This document shows positions 11,201-22,569 of a stretch of 64,000 nt of DNA, one piece after another. Location: positions 1,736,001-1,800,000 of the forward strand of contig BCIX01000001.1 in the NCBI GenBank assembly GCA_001600095.1, in the 5' to 3' direction. The notes beneath the pieces are model-generated. The model was not told the origin of the DNA and made no database searches. It was given only the letters and a program-made list of their open reading frames with translations. Position 1 is the stretch's first letter; each line of letters opens with the position of its first letter. Origin of the DNA: Bullera alba. Lineage: Eukaryota > Basidiomycota > Tremellomycetes > Tremellales > Bulleraceae. Both the position numbers and the translations under genes were made by a program.

Positions 11201-14200
11201 CGCGGTACTGATATTGGTGCAGCGAGATTACTTCTGGAACCTGAGTCGAGCCATCAACATGGCCAAGGAGAGAATATACATTCACGACTGGTGGTGAGTA
11301 AGCTGGGTATATCGCGGGAAGCGATCGGGAACCAGCTGAGCCGCTCTTAGGATCTCGCCGGAGCTGTACCTCCGACGACCGGGTGATGAGAGGTACCGAC
11401 TCGACAACCTGCTCAAGCGAAAAGCTGAAGACGGCGTCAAGATCTTCATCATCATCTAGTCAGTCGTTTCCCCATACAGAGTCAATGGCGATACTGACGC
11501 ATCGACAGCAATGAGGTTTCGGACAAAACGACGCCAGTGGACAGTACATATGTCAAGAAGACGCTAACCGGCTTGCACCCGAACATCATGATCCAGCGAT
11601 CTCCAAGTCATTTCCAGACTGGAACATTCTACTGGTCGCACGTGAGTACACCTTCAGGGAAAGTAGGCCGGCGACAGCAAGCACTGACACGTTGCAGCAC
11701 GAGAAGATGTGTGTGATTGACGAGACTATCGCTTTTATGGGTGGTCTAGACCTGTGAGCTCAGCTGCTGGACCCTATGCGAGATCTGATAGCTGAGCGAC
11801 TTTAGGTGTTACGGCCGATGGGACACCTCTCAGCACATCTTGACGGATGAGGACCATACTTCGCCCGATGGACCAGACGGACCCGTTTGGAGAGGAAAGG
11901 ATTACGCCAACGAGCGAGTCGCCGAGTTTGCAAACTTGGACAAACCCTTCGAAGACACTTTCGACAGGACTAGGATCCCTCGAATGCCCTGGCATGATGT
12001 TGGGCTTCAGATCGTTGGTCAACCTGCCCGAGATATCTGCAGGCACTTTGTCCAGAGATGGAATTTGCTGATCAGGACCAAGGTATGTCAAGCGTCGAAT
12101 TTATCTGCCCTACGGTGATAGCTGACTGCCCGATGTCAGAATCACAAAAGGCGGTTGCCGTTCCTCCTCCCCGCTGCGGATTTCACCGAGCGAGAGCTAC
12201 AGGACCTCAAGCTCCAAGGGACCTGCGAGGTTCAAATCTGTCGATCTGTCGGGCCCTGGTCCATGGGCACTCTCACAAAAATTGAACACTCAATTCAGAA
12301 CGCATACTGCAAATGTAAGCTACAGTAGTTTGTGTACCGACAATAGCTGAATCTCACCTACCTAGCTATCGAGATGTCCGAACACTTTGTCTACATCGAG
12401 AACCAGTTCTTCATCACTTCTACGGTGGTCGACGGTGTGACGATCCACAACAAGATCGGTGACGCTCTCGTCAACAGGATCATCAAAGCCCACAAGGAAG
12501 GCACTCCCTGGCGAGCATGTGTAGTGATCCCCTTGCTGCCAGGATACACCTACCCGATCGACGCTCCGGAAGCATCTTCAGTCCGACTCATCCTCGAATG
12601 TCAAAACAGGACCATTTGCAGGGGAACCCACTCGATCTTCTCTAGACTCAAGAAGGAAGGTATCGATCCCGACGAGTACATCAACTTTTTCAGTTTGCGA
12701 GGTTGGGGCAAGTTCAGAAACGGCAGTCTCACCACTGAGCAGGTCTACATCCACGGAAAGACAATGATCATCGATGACCGTGAGTCAACACCAGTCTTTG
12801 AATCGGTAGACGCTCACTCGATGTAGGACTGGTACTCTGTGGATCTGCAAACATCAACGAGAGGTCTCAGCGGGGTGATAGAGACTCGGAGCTGCTGGCC
12901 GTCATCCGAGACACCGACATGATCGACGGGTAAGTTGACTGAAGGCTACAGACTCAGGAGATCAACTGACGTCTCCGGTTAGGACGATGGCTGGCAAGCC
13001 GTTCAAAGTCGGTCGATTTGCGCACACGCTACGGATGCGACTCATGCGCGAGCACGTCGGTGTGGATGTCGACTCGATCGAGGAGGATCAGCTCATGTCC
13101 AGAGAGCCCGTGGCAGATGCAGACGAGATCGAGACTTGGGACCCGGACCACGAACAGGAGACCGGAGAGACCGAACGAGGTGTCACCACTATCAAGAAGA
13201 GGACTGCCCGGGATAGAATGATGACCACCATCAAGAGCGGTGTCTCAGGCGGTGAGTGATCTTGTCGCGGGAGACGAAGCTTGCTGATTGGTCCTGCAGT
13301 CACCAAGGGCATGAGCGAGAACATGCAGGACAACATCGGTCGAGTTGCCGACAAGATCATTCACCCAATCGCTGTCCTCAAGCACGGCGAGTTTGCCATT
13401 AAAGAGGACAAGCCGACCGAATACGACGAAGCGAGACGTGACTACGACAAGTCGGGCAATCGATCGGAAGGATTCGCCAGCTCCATCGTCCCGACGTTGG
13501 AGGAGAGGACAATCTACGAGCGACGACCGTCTGCAGCTCATGCCAATGGCCAGCCACTGTTTTCCCTCATTGAGGAGAAGGAGAGCAAGGGAGAGGGATC
13601 AGGACCTGCTGAAGCCGAGGTACCCAGCGAAGTCAAGAAGATGAACACTGTCGCCGATGGCAGTGATGCCGAGGGCAAGTCCGGCGTGCCCAAGGTCCAA
13701 GGCAGCCCTGGCGACAAGGAACTTTACGGAGAACCCGCCAATGCTGTCGACAATGACGACGCCCCGCCAAACCAAGGTACCGAGCGAAGTGACGAGGAGG
13801 AGCAGTACCGCCTAGCTGTCGAAGCGCGAAAGGTTCTCCGAAAGCACATGAACGCCAAGGTCGGTATGAGCCCATGGACAATGCCTACCCCTACTCCAAA
13901 GATCAACCCCAATCGATTCCACGACCCGCTCGACGAGACGTTCTGGAAGGACATGTGGGTCGCTGTCGCCGTGCACAACACCGAGATCTTCAGAAAAGTC
14001 TTCCGATGTATTCCCGACGATTTGGTCACTACCTGGGCAAGCTACAAGGCCTTTGCCAATCATGCCGAAAAGTTCAACAAGGTTCCCGAGGACATCGCCG
14101 GCAAAGATCAAGACGAGCCACCCAAGGTGGTCCACGACGGTCCAGGTACTCAAGGCGCCGGCGGAGGTGGAAGTGGTGGTGGTGTCGTCGGACAAGGCCA

Positions 14201-14675
14201 GAACGACTCGGCAAAACCCTCTGAGAACGGTCACGAGTCCGTCAAGGAAGGTAGCGAGGGCAGCCATGAGAAGGGTTCCAGTGCCACAGGTCGAGGGGTC
14301 CCTCTGGAGCCAATGAGGAGCGAGGCTCCTACGTCGCCCAGGCGAGCCTCGGAGCACGGGAGAGAGTCGTCGAATGGTTCGCAAAAGCAAACTGCCAGTG
14401 GACCCAACGACGCTTGGCACCAATGGGAGAAAGAGGAAATGGAGGCACTCCTCGGAGAGGTCAGAGGGCAGCTGGGTGAGTATGCGAGCTACGGCAGGAG
14501 GTATTGTAGCTAACCGATACTGTAGTCATTTACTCTACCCGATTCTTGGAGCAAGAAGACGTCGCTGGTCAATTCCTATTCCAGGTGAGTGCCGCCTTTC
14601 CGGATCGGACTTCAGAACTTCCGCTGATGCTCATTTTAGAGCGATCGTATCCTGCCCCTGCCGATTTTCGACTAG
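8244..14675 (+). CDS. SPO14: Phospholipase D1 (Spo14-type, PX-PH-HKD)
   Basis: Nineteen phase-consistent exons (first 8244-9098, last 14640-14675) give about 1820 residues. The Lys/Glu-rich N-terminus is long. A PX-like region (MILKTWIDRDDEG... VIYRELRDFLSLHAHYK) and a PH-like region (FFELSSLTLSLAPRGG... KWFIVRDSYFVVTDG) follow. The catalytic half carries both HKD motifs: HEKMCVID (exon starting 11698) and HGKTMIIDDR (exon ending 12779), plus IHDWW and SANINERSQRG, all canonical for eukaryotic PLD. The enzyme hydrolyses phosphatidylcholine to phosphatidic acid and choline; yeast Spo14 acts in prospore membrane formation. An in-frame ATG at 8115 is possible, but 8244 lies after the leader-like DNA. 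The C-terminus ends SDRILPLPIFD. SPO14 is a resident of the C. neoformans MAT locus. Confidence 0.95.
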
Positions 14676-15205
14676 ACTCATGACCCAATAATTACCGCAG
14701 GCTCCACTCATCTCAGCGAGCATCTGCGTTCACGATCACGCTCTCGGCTGTTCAGCCAGGTTCAGCCCACTGATACTCATACACGCATTGATCAGATTCA
14801 GCATATTACCACATCAGCCATACCACGTCTTCGCTTGACATATTGCGCATTATAATCGTTCTTCGGCCATACCATCGCTTTTTCATTACTGGCATGCACT
14901 CTGTACGACTTGCATCGGAGAAACTCGCTCCACAATGTCGTGTGAGGGATGTTCCTGAATGATCTGCGGTGGAGTCGTCGGAAGTCGCTCGCAGTCAGAG
15001 AGCTTCAGAGACTTTTAGAGAGCTATTTGCAGACTCAGGGCCACCGTCGGGTCCGATGAGGCGTAGCATCTTTGGCTTGGCTTTCAGGCTAGTCGATCGA
15101 CCCTTATAGACCCTTGTGCACTCCTCCTCGCTCCTTCAGCGCCAGGAGGTCCAAGGACCGAAAGTTCCGGCATGGCTTAATTTGACTCCGCGCTATCAGA
15201 TTGCC

Positions 15206-15214
15206 TTATCTGAT
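15206..15214 (-). promoter_or_regulatory. ATCWGATAA iron-type GATA box upstream of SIT copy 2 (distal)
   Basis: The plus strand reads TTATCTGAT, so the minus strand is ATCAGATAA, an exact consensus match about 640 bp upstream of the start codon. A near-match (ATCAGATTG) lies just to the left, near 15195. Confidence 0.55.
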
Positions 15215-15463
15215 ACGAACTCCTCTCGTCTTCCTCCCTGAACGCCCTCTTCGGCCGACTCAAGACAAGGTTGCCGTGCTCGCGGCTCTTGCAGCATGCG
15301 CGTTCGCCGTCAGGGTACCGAAGGATCGGGCAAGTGAGTGCAGCATGCGACGTCCTGCCGTCCTCTGCCGTCCCAAGACGTCCCTTGACCTTCATCTGCT
15401 TGGGGCCTATCATAGGGTTTCGATCGGCGGCACTCCCGCCCCTCCGCCTGGCAGTAGCGCTCT

Positions 15464-15472
15464 ATCAGATAA
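15464..15472 (+). promoter_or_regulatory. ATCWGATAA iron-type GATA box upstream of SIT copy 2 (proximal)
   Basis: The sequence is ATCAGATAA, an exact consensus match about 380 bp upstream of the permease start. Confidence 0.6.
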
Positions 15473-15522
15473 AAATTTACCGTTTGGAGAGGGCATCGTG
15501 TCGATTGTCTAGGCACCGAGAT

Positions 15523-15572
15523 GGACGGGTGTCCGCCTGTGTCCGCCTCTAAGTCCGCCTGAGGACGCCTGC
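15523..15572. repeat. GTCCGCCT-type short repeats
   Basis: GTCCGCCT occurs three times in close succession (after GGGT, GT and CTAA), followed by a diverged GGACGCCT copy. The spacing is irregular (11-14 bases). The array lies between the proximal GATA box and the permease leader. Confidence 0.5.
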
Positions 15573-15848
15573 GGAGAGACAAGAAGCCCTCGGCGCCATT
15601 CGGATCGACAGAGTGCGGACTACCCGGCCGTGCCAATGGTTCGCAAGCGGGTGGAGCGTTCAGAAAAAGTTGCGCAATGAAAAACTGAAGCTTGAAGGTG
15701 CACAGTGTGCTGCAGGTGATCAGCAGGTCGATATATAGCGCGCTTCTTGACCTCCCTCTCCTCGTCTCATCATCCCTCTCACCAATTCTCCTTCTCCTCC
15801 AACCTCTCACGCTCACCCTCCTTCCCCGAGTGAGAATCTTCACGCAAG

Positions 15849-18141
15849 ATGTCTCGACTACCTATCGAAAACAACCTCCGTTCGCTCGCCATGAACGAAA
15901 CTCCCCTCACGGCGAGAGACGACGACAACGACGAGAAGAATGACCACAAGTCGGCCACCGACCCAGAACACCAAGTCCCCACCCTCAACGGTGATGACGA
16001 GTCTGCTATCGAGCAGGACGATGGTGTGACCCGAATCGAGGCCCTTTGTGAGTGGACCACTTGTATTTGACATCGAGGGAAGGGTGCTGAAACGCTCCGC
16101 AGACCTGGTCTACGGTAAAGGCTGGGGACTTTACGCTCTGTGGGCGTCCATTGGTCTTATCTCCTATGTCTACGCTCTGAGTGGAAGTACTACCTACTAC
16201 TACGCTCAATTCGCGACCTCGGCGTACGGCGAGCACACTATCATCGGTACTATCGGTGTCATTACGCAGATCATGAACGGTGTTGCCCAGCCCTTCATCG
16301 CCAAAGTGAGTAGCCAGCTTGAACAGATGTTCGTTCCAAGACTGACATCTTGATCAGATTGCCGACCTGTGGGCCCGACCCCACGCTCTTTGTGTCGCTG
16401 TGATCTTGTACGCCGTCGGATACGCCATGTGCGCCGGTTCCAACAACGTCGCTACAGTCGTTGCCGGCCAGGTTATCTACACCCTGGGTAACAGTGGTAT
16501 CTCGTTCCGTGAGTTCTTATCATCTGGCAAACAGCGACCGGTAGCTCATTCCAATCTCAGTCAATTCCCTCCTGATCTCCGACATCACGTCTCTCCAGTG
16601 GCGAGCATTCGTCATTGGCTGCACGTACCTTCCCTTCGTCCTAAACGCCTTCATTGCCGGCTACATCACCACTGGTGTCGGAGGCTTCAGCGCCAATGGG
16701 TGGCGATGGGGTGTAAGTGGTAGTCTCCAAGTCGGCGGGCGCAACTGATCTGTTTCCAGTACGGTATGTTCTGCATTCTTGTCCCAGTTGCCATCTCGCC
16801 CGCTCTCATCGTCCTGTTCATTGGCGACTACCGAGCCAAAAAGCTCGGTGCTCTGTCGCTCGCTTCCTCTTCTTACGCTAGACGACAAATCCTTGCTGGA
16901 CGGGCGTACGAGAAGTCCCAGAGGACCTACCTCCAGAGCTTCCTCCACTACTGGCGACGAATGAACGGTACTGGTCTTCTCCTCATGGGCTTCGGTTTCG
17001 CTCTCATCCTCACCCCGATCACCCTCAGCACCAGTGCCAAGGGTGGATACACCAACCCATCTCTCATCGCCATGCTGGTCATCGGTGGTTGCTCTTTCAT
17101 CGGATGGGGTGTTTGGGACGGATACTTTGCTCAATACCCGATCATGCCAAAGCGAGTCCTCAACCGAACCTTCATGGCCTGTGTCGCTATCGACTTCTTC
17201 TACTACTTCTCCGGATACTTCATGGACGCCTACTTTGGTTCGTGGGTATTCATCATCAAGGACTGGTCTTCTTGGGATTACACCACGTACATGAACACCC
17301 TCACCGTTGGTCTTTGTGGATTCGCCATCATCGTTGGTGTCATCATGCGATACACCCACAGGTACAAGGTGCTCCAGCTCACTGGTCTTGCCATCCGATG
17401 TGTCGGTGTTGCCTGCATCTACCGATCGTCCATCGACCCTACCGATGCTGCCCTTGTCTGCGGTCGAGTCTTCATCTCCATCGGTGGTGCCATCTCCGTC
17501 ACCGCATCGACAGTTGCTACCCAGGCATCCGTTCCTCACCAAGACATGGCCATTGCTGTCGCTGTGCTCAACTTGTGGACTTCGGTCGGTGGTTCCATCG
17601 CCACTGCCATCTCCGCTTCTGTCTGGAACAAGCGAGTCCCCGCCAAGCTCGTAGAGTACTTGGGTCCAGACTACAACCAGACTGCCATCGCTGAGATCTT
17701 CGCCGACATCAACGTCGCTAAGATCGCCGAGCCAAGAGACGTTATCAAGCTTGGTGAGTGTGCTCCCCCTACCTTTAGTGACGACCTGTACTGACTGCTG
17801 TTTTAGCCTACCAAGACGCTATTCACCCTCTCTTCCTCGCTGCTTTGGTCACCTCGTTCGGCGGTCTGCTCGCCGGTTTCTTCGCGTCCAACTTTTACCT
17901 CAGTGAGGCTCACAACGCCATCGAGACCCACAAGATCATCAAGTGGCGAGGACAGGACGAGACCAACCCAGAGGTCATTGCCGCCAAGGCCAGAGAGGTT
18001 GAGGAGAAGATTCTGCAGGCCAAGGTTGCTAGCTCCGCGGGCGGTGCCGCTCCTCTAGCTGAAGGCGAGACTCAAGCTCCTCAGCCTCCTCAGTCCAGGC
18101 GCAGCAAGTTCCTTTCTTTCATGTCCGGGGGTACCAACTAG
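15849..18141 (+). CDS. Siderophore-iron transporter, MFS SIT/ARN family (copy 2)
   Basis: Six exons (15849-16047, 16103-16305, 16358-16508, 16561-16712, 16760-17753, 17807-18141) encode 677 residues. A 70-residue polar, acidic N-terminus leads into a 14-helix MFS core: VYGKGWGLYALWASIGLISY, QPFIAKIADLWARP, FLNSLLISDITSLQWRAF, WRWGYGMFCILVP and MPKRVLNRTFM. These are SIT/ARN/MirB-type landmarks. The soluble C-terminus is Ala/Pro/Glu-rich and ends KFLSFMSGGTN. The predicted role is ferri-siderophore/proton symport at the plasma membrane. Two exact ATCWGATAA boxes upstream suggest repression by an iron-sensing GATA factor. It is a diverged paralogue of the permease at 2.8-5.3 kb, in the opposite orientation. 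Confidence 0.92.
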
Positions 18142-18435
18142 ATCATATAATACACGTACAGCCGTACACTCATCCTAGATACTAGATGCACATGCAACAT
18201 TCTTTTGGTTACACTCGCTCAGTGCTTCATCCTTGCTTCCTTGCTTGATTCCTGGCTTCATCCTCGCATTCAATCTTCTCGGGACGCTCGGCCCGTTTAC
18301 AACCCGTTTCGGATATGGCCGGTGGAGGCTGTCATCGATGAGGTGCCCATGAGGATGTCATCGGACAGTCATCTGCCCGCACATCCTGATGTATCCCGTC
18401 TTCTCTGTCTTCATCTCTCACAAACCCCTTTCAAG

Positions 18436-19505
18436 ATGCCTTGGTCTACTGTTGAGCTGAAAGATGGGCGAAAAATCCCTCAGATCGCCTTCGGCTCTGC
18501 CGCTCACTCGAACGAGTCCACCTCTGACATCATCAACCAGGCCATCGATGTCGGCTTCGACCACATCGACACCGCTCAGAGTGGGTCAATCGTCCTCTAA
18601 CACTGTGACATAATCATATACTGATAGGAGCAAAGTGTACGGGAACGAAAAGGAGGTCGGACAGGGAATCAAGGAATCCGGCCTGGCTCGAAAGGATATT
18701 TGGATAACGACAAAGTGGTCCGGATATGCGCCTATCAAGCAGTCCATTCAAGAGAGTCTGGAGAAGCTGGGCGTGGAATATGTCGACCTGTACTTGATAC
18801 ACAACTCGAGGATCTGCAATGGGGACATCAAGGGTGCTTGGGCTCAGTTTGAGGAGGTCTACAAATTGGGATATGCCAAATCGATCGGGGTGTCAAAGTG
18901 AGTGTTGCATCCTCGAGCTTCTCCGTCCACTATCACTCCGAACCTTAAGCTCATAACCACACTCTCTAGCTTCTCGATCGAACAGCTGGAGGAAGTCCAC
19001 TCTGTTGCCAAGGTCAAGCCTGTCATCAACCAGATCCTGCTTCATCCGGGTGTATGGAGAGACACCGCCCCGCTCATCGAGTATCACACCAAGCAGCACA
19101 TCGTCACCGAGGGATACTCCCCACTTCGACCTCTGCGGGACGTTTCCGCCCCAAATCTCGTCAAAGTCGTCAGCAAGCTAGCTGAGAAGAAGGGCGTGAA
19201 GCCCGAGACTATTCTGCTCGCCTGGAACAAGGCCAAGGGGTGAGTAGCGCTCTAATGATGATCAGTAGAGAAGAGTCTGATAAGTGAGTAGAGCGATTCC
19301 AATCACCTCATCATCGGTCAAGGAGCGAATGGAGGGGTATATCGCCGCTGGGGACCTCGCCCTCACTGCAGAAGATGTCGAGGAGATCGATCGAGCGGGT
19401 GTCAAATCGCAAGAACAAGCCGAAAGGCGTCAGAGGATAGTCAGAGTCACTAAAGTGTTAATCGGGGCTGGTGCGGTCTGGTGGACCGTCTCCAGATACT
19501 TGTAG
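18436..19505 (+). CDS. Aldo/keto reductase with hydrophobic C-terminal tail
   Basis: Four exons (18436-18580, 18636-18897, 18970-19239, 19292-19505) encode 296 residues. The first intron ends ...CAAAG, which restores the AKR signature HIDTAQMYGNEKEVG. The catalytic tetrad is visible: Asp in FDHIDTAQ, Tyr in MYGNE, Lys in ITTKWS and His in LYLIHNS. The family is a TIM-barrel NAD(P)H reductase of carbonyls and sugars; the substrate cannot be told. After the barrel the chain ends in a basic stretch and a hydrophobic segment (VLIGAGAVWWTVSRYL), which resembles a tail anchor and is unusual for soluble AKRs. The gene starts about 295 bp after the siderophore permease on the same strand. No GATA box was seen directly upstream. 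Confidence 0.88.
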
Positions 19506-19975
19506 AAGCCGTCTTCTTGCTGTTCGTTGGAGGGACCAGGATGAGTTGTGTTCGGTATGCACGGCAGTCGGCATCAAGCTCAGTTCGCCAGGAGGCATGA
19601 GCCTGCCGACTTATCGCCTAGGAAGTTCACATCCTGATGACCTAATCTCGCTCGTTGCCATACCAGACGGAGGCCCACCGCGATGTAGACTTAATGCAGA
19701 TGGCGAGACTACATGAAGAAGTGGGCGAGTTATGCAAGCTGTCATAGCTGGTAGTCGCAGCGTGGCTGCATCAGCAGCACACCCCGGTGCCACACCCAGC
19801 AGTCTCGACCCATGCGCGTCAAAATGCCGAGAAATGCCGAAACGGAATCAAATTTCCGAAACGTCGAACGGTCGTGTCAAAAATGTTGAGCTCGACGCTT
19901 CTGGTCCTCTGTCCACCACCAAAAACCACCTCAACCCCTCACACCAAAAGTTTTGCAGGAAATACTCTGTAGACA
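19506..19975. other. intergenic region / RPL22 promoter
   Basis: This 470-bp gap holds the AKR 3' UTR and the ribosomal protein promoter. Just upstream of the RPL22 ATG is a C/A-rich leader (CCACCACCAAAAACCACCTCAACCCC). No other gene was seen. Confidence 0.5.
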
Positions 19976-20526
19976 ATGGTACGTGAGGGCTTTAATGCAC
20001 CGTCCTGCTGGTCACCGGAGGACGCGTCAACGCAAAGGAAATCGCGCTGACCTAGTGTTTTTATTTCAACTGTTCGCTAATCTGACAACCTTTGTCCGAC
20101 GAATAGCCCAAAGCCGCCCCCGCCCAGAAGTCTGCCGCTGGCAAGACCCTCCACAAGTTCTACGTCGACTACTCTGTCCCCGTCGCCGACAACGTCTTTG
20201 ACGCCGCTTCCTTCGAGAAGTTCCTCCACGACCGAATCAAGGTCGACGGAAAGCCAGGACAGCTCGGTGACGCCGTCCAGATCAGCAAAGAGGGCAACAA
20301 GCTCGTGTTGACTTCCAACATCCCCTTCTCGAAGAGGTACCTCAAGGTGGGTCACGCGTGGGAATGAAACCTGCGTCATTGTTGACCTTGTTTCCAGTAC
20401 CTAACCAAGAAGCACTTGAAGAAGAACAACTTCGAGAACTTCCTCCGAGTCGTCGCCACCTCCAAGGACACCTACTCTCTCCGATACTTCAAGGTCGACC
20501 AGGCCGACGAGGAGGAGGAGGAGTAA
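19976..20526 (+). CDS. RPL22: 60S ribosomal protein eL22
   Basis: Exon 1 is only the ATG (19976-19978). A 128-nt intron (GTACGT...GAATAG) leads to exon 2 (20107-20346) and exon 3 (20398-20526), giving 123 residues. The protein starts [23 protein letters not shown], contains [14 protein letters not shown] and [15 protein letters not shown], and ends in an acidic DEEEEE tail. These are clear eL22 signatures, and the length is normal. It is a structural protein of the large subunit near the exit tunnel. RPL22 lies inside the fused MAT locus of C. neoformans; here it is about 14 kb from the homeodomain pair. I saw no clear C/D or H/ACA snoRNA motif in the first intron. Confidence 0.96.
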
Positions 20527-20722
20527 TCGTTTCGCTTGGCGATATGATCTCCGGACGGCCGAGAATGTATCGCACATCTTGATTGATCGTGTGGTGCAGG
20601 ACAGTAGTGTTGACATACGGACTATGGATGCATTTCTGGCTCGGCTTCAAATGATCAATGCTGCATATGCTGTGGACACTTCGATGCGACAGATGCGAGT
20701 GATACACTATAGATGATTACAG

Positions 20723-21514
20723 TCAAATCCTATCCAACACGTAAAACCAATACACAGTCTCTGGCTCAAACACGGTTCTGAAACCTCCTCTGCCGTCTGA
20801 TATCTGCTTTCCTCCTGGCTCTGCCTGTATAGTCAAGGGCCTCTTGGCCAGTACCTTCCAGGGTATAGCGGTGAACTGGTCCAGATCCTCGAACCGCGAG
20901 GACGAGTAGCTTATACTCATCCACCGGGATCCGGGTCGCGTGACACACGCCAAGTTGCTACACATGGCCGCCATGGGCCGGACAACCTCAAGATCGTTGA
21001 ACTCTTTGCTCTCTAGACCAGGCTTGATTGTCGATACCTCGACGTTCGGTCCGCAGGAGATGGCGTCTGCTGTCGACTTGTCGAGTATCAAGTCCCAGCC
21101 GGCATCACCACACTGTTCCTCCGTTCTACGGTGTAATGCCTCTCGATCCAGCACATTCATCTGAATCAGAGGCACTGAACGCTCCGTGGTGATTGTTGAA
21201 GCGACGTAGTCCGCGTCGATGACTTGGACCGGGTACTCAGGGCCATCTTCCTGGTCGAGAGTATGTTGCAGCTGAGAGCCGAGATTGGAAGTACCGCAAC
21301 CGAGATGTAGCACCTTCAGAGGACCATGTGTCGATGGACCTGCATCACCGATACTTGAAGATTCGCCTCGAGTCGTGGAGCGGGACTTGACCACCTCGGC
21401 AATCACCTCCAGTATGAGCGGTAGAATGACATCCGACTCGGAGAGCCACTCGAAGGATGTCTCCTTGGTGAAGCGATTGGACCAGTACTCGGAGCTCGAG
21501 AAGTCTGGCGGCAT
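20723..21514 (-). CDS. SAM-dependent methyltransferase, EEF1A-lysine methyltransferase-like (EEF1AKMT4/METTL13 type)
   Basis: A single exon encodes 263 residues. The N-terminus has EYWSNRFTKETSFEWL, the start pattern of the EEF1AKMT4/METTL13-like class I methyltransferases. Motif I (VLHLGCGTSNLG) binds SAM, an acidic loop (QVIDADYV) follows, and WDLILDKSTADAI matches the family's post-II D-K-G/S-T-x-D signature. The C-terminus ends VYWFYVLDRI. Probable substrate: a lysine of translation elongation factor eEF1A, by family inference only. The gene is convergent with RPL22, whose stop lies about 200 bp to the left. Its upstream side shares an intergenic region with the ferric reductase. Confidence 0.8.
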   Translation of the reverse strand: MPPDFSSSEYWSNRFTKETSFEWLSESDVILPLILEVIAEVVKSRSTTRGESSSIGDAGPSTHGPLKVLHLGCGTSNLGSQLQHTLDQEDGPEYPVQVIDADYVASTITTERSVPLIQMNVLDREALHRRTEEQCGDAGWDLILDKSTADAISCGPNVEVSTIKPGLESKEFNDLEVVRPMAAMCSNLACVTRPGSRWMSISYSSSRFEDLDQFTAIPWKVLAKRPLTIQAEPGGKQISDGRGGFRTVFEPETVYWFYVLDRI

Positions 21515-21731
21515 GACCCTCTCGCAAAGACCAGCTTGGTGACGCCTTGGTCCAGTCCTGGTCTTGCGGTGTTCGGTGGATGGCGGTCTTCCGTGGTCAT
21601 CGGTCAGCGCCTAGACACGAGCAAGAGTATAGGACGAGGACGAGGAGCCGGACCATGGCGCAGGGCGGACCACGTGTCGCGAAAATTTGCCACAGCCAGC
21701 TTGGGGATTAGCAACGCCGGTTTGTCCGGTA

Positions 21732-21740
21732 ATCAGATAA
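21732..21740 (+). promoter_or_regulatory. ATCWGATAA iron-type GATA box (ferric reductase, distal)
   Basis: Exact ATCAGATAA, about 830 bp upstream of the reductase start and 220 bp upstream of the divergent methyltransferase start. It could serve either gene. Confidence 0.5.
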
Positions 21741-22238
21741 CAAACACCTCTTTTAATTAGACGCCGCCACCCAGGGCAAACGACTCCAACTGAATTTCGT
21801 CGGGCCGTGGGCGCTGTCAGTTCTCTTCGTCAAGCATCCTTGCATCGTTGTCTAAGCTTAGTTCTTCTCAACCAGCTGCGTACAGTCCTTTGAGCATCAA
21901 TATACCCACAGTCGGCTTCTGTAGACCCCGAACGGACCGAATCACTGCATCGAGATTCGAAAATACCCAACACATCGGCCCGTCCTCTCGATTTCGCGGC
22001 GCCCTGGATCGTCATTTCTTTCTTTCAACATCGGCCGACGCATTTAATTCCAAGCACCTCGACACCCTCTTCCTCTGTCGTCACGCCTCCTTCCTGGACA
22101 ACGCCATTCGAGACTCCACGCGCATCATCCGCAAGCTAGGCGCCTGGACCGCTTTTCGATCTCACGCAAAGTCGAATTGCAACAGGAGGGTCAGGACCTC
22201 ACAGGAATCACTGTTTCAGCCTTTCCGCCTTGCGCTGC

Positions 22239-22247
22239 TTATCTGAT
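22239..22247 (-). promoter_or_regulatory. ATCWGATAA iron-type GATA box (ferric reductase, proximal)
   Basis: The plus strand reads TTATCTGAT (ATCAGATAA on the minus strand), about 325 bp upstream of the reductase start codon. Confidence 0.6.
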
Positions 22248-22569
22248 AGCAAATCCCCCTTCTCACCTGACACCAATCTGCGACGGCCGACCAATATCGA
22301 CCGACAAAAGGCTCAAGCTTCTACGAGCTCACGAGCTCGACCCCGATACTCTCAGCACTCTAATCTGATTAGCGAAAAAAGGCGTATGGAGAGCGTCTCC
22401 AGCCAGGCCTCATCGATATGAGTGGGAGAGAACGGTGACAATCGTGAGTTGACTCACCTTCCGACTTTCTCTCTCTTCATCCTGCCATTCCCGGCACTGT
22501 ACTATAGAAGTTGTACTGGCATCTGTACACATTGGATCTCCCCAGCTGACACGCTACTCGCCGCTCAGC

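Larger units (their letters stand above)
14676..15848. other. intergenic region and promoter of SIT copy 2
   Basis: No gene was found in 1173 bp. It contains two exact ATCWGATAA-type boxes, one CCAAT pentamer (15633-15637), a GTCCGCCT repeat, and a pyrimidine-rich leader (CTCCCTCTCCTCGTCTC...) just before the permease ATG. Confidence 0.6.
21515..22569. other. divergent intergenic region (methyltransferase / ferric reductase promoters)
   Basis: This 1055-bp region has no convincing gene. Two ATCWGATAA boxes and two CCAAT pentamers (22273-22277 and 22291-22295) lie in it. A near-match ATCTGATTA occurs near 22361. The open frames here are short and unlike known proteins. Part of the right side is probably the 5' leader of the reductase. 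Confidence 0.55.

Noticed and set aside
13812..14423. 203-residue minus-strand frame inside the phospholipase D gene
   Set aside because: Antisense to a conserved-phase exon, with no recognisable domain or splice context.
16661..17542. 293-residue antisense open frame on the minus strand
   Set aside because: It lies wholly inside SIT permease copy 2 exons, is Gly/Asp/Thr-rich without family resemblance, and is explained by codon bias of the sense gene.
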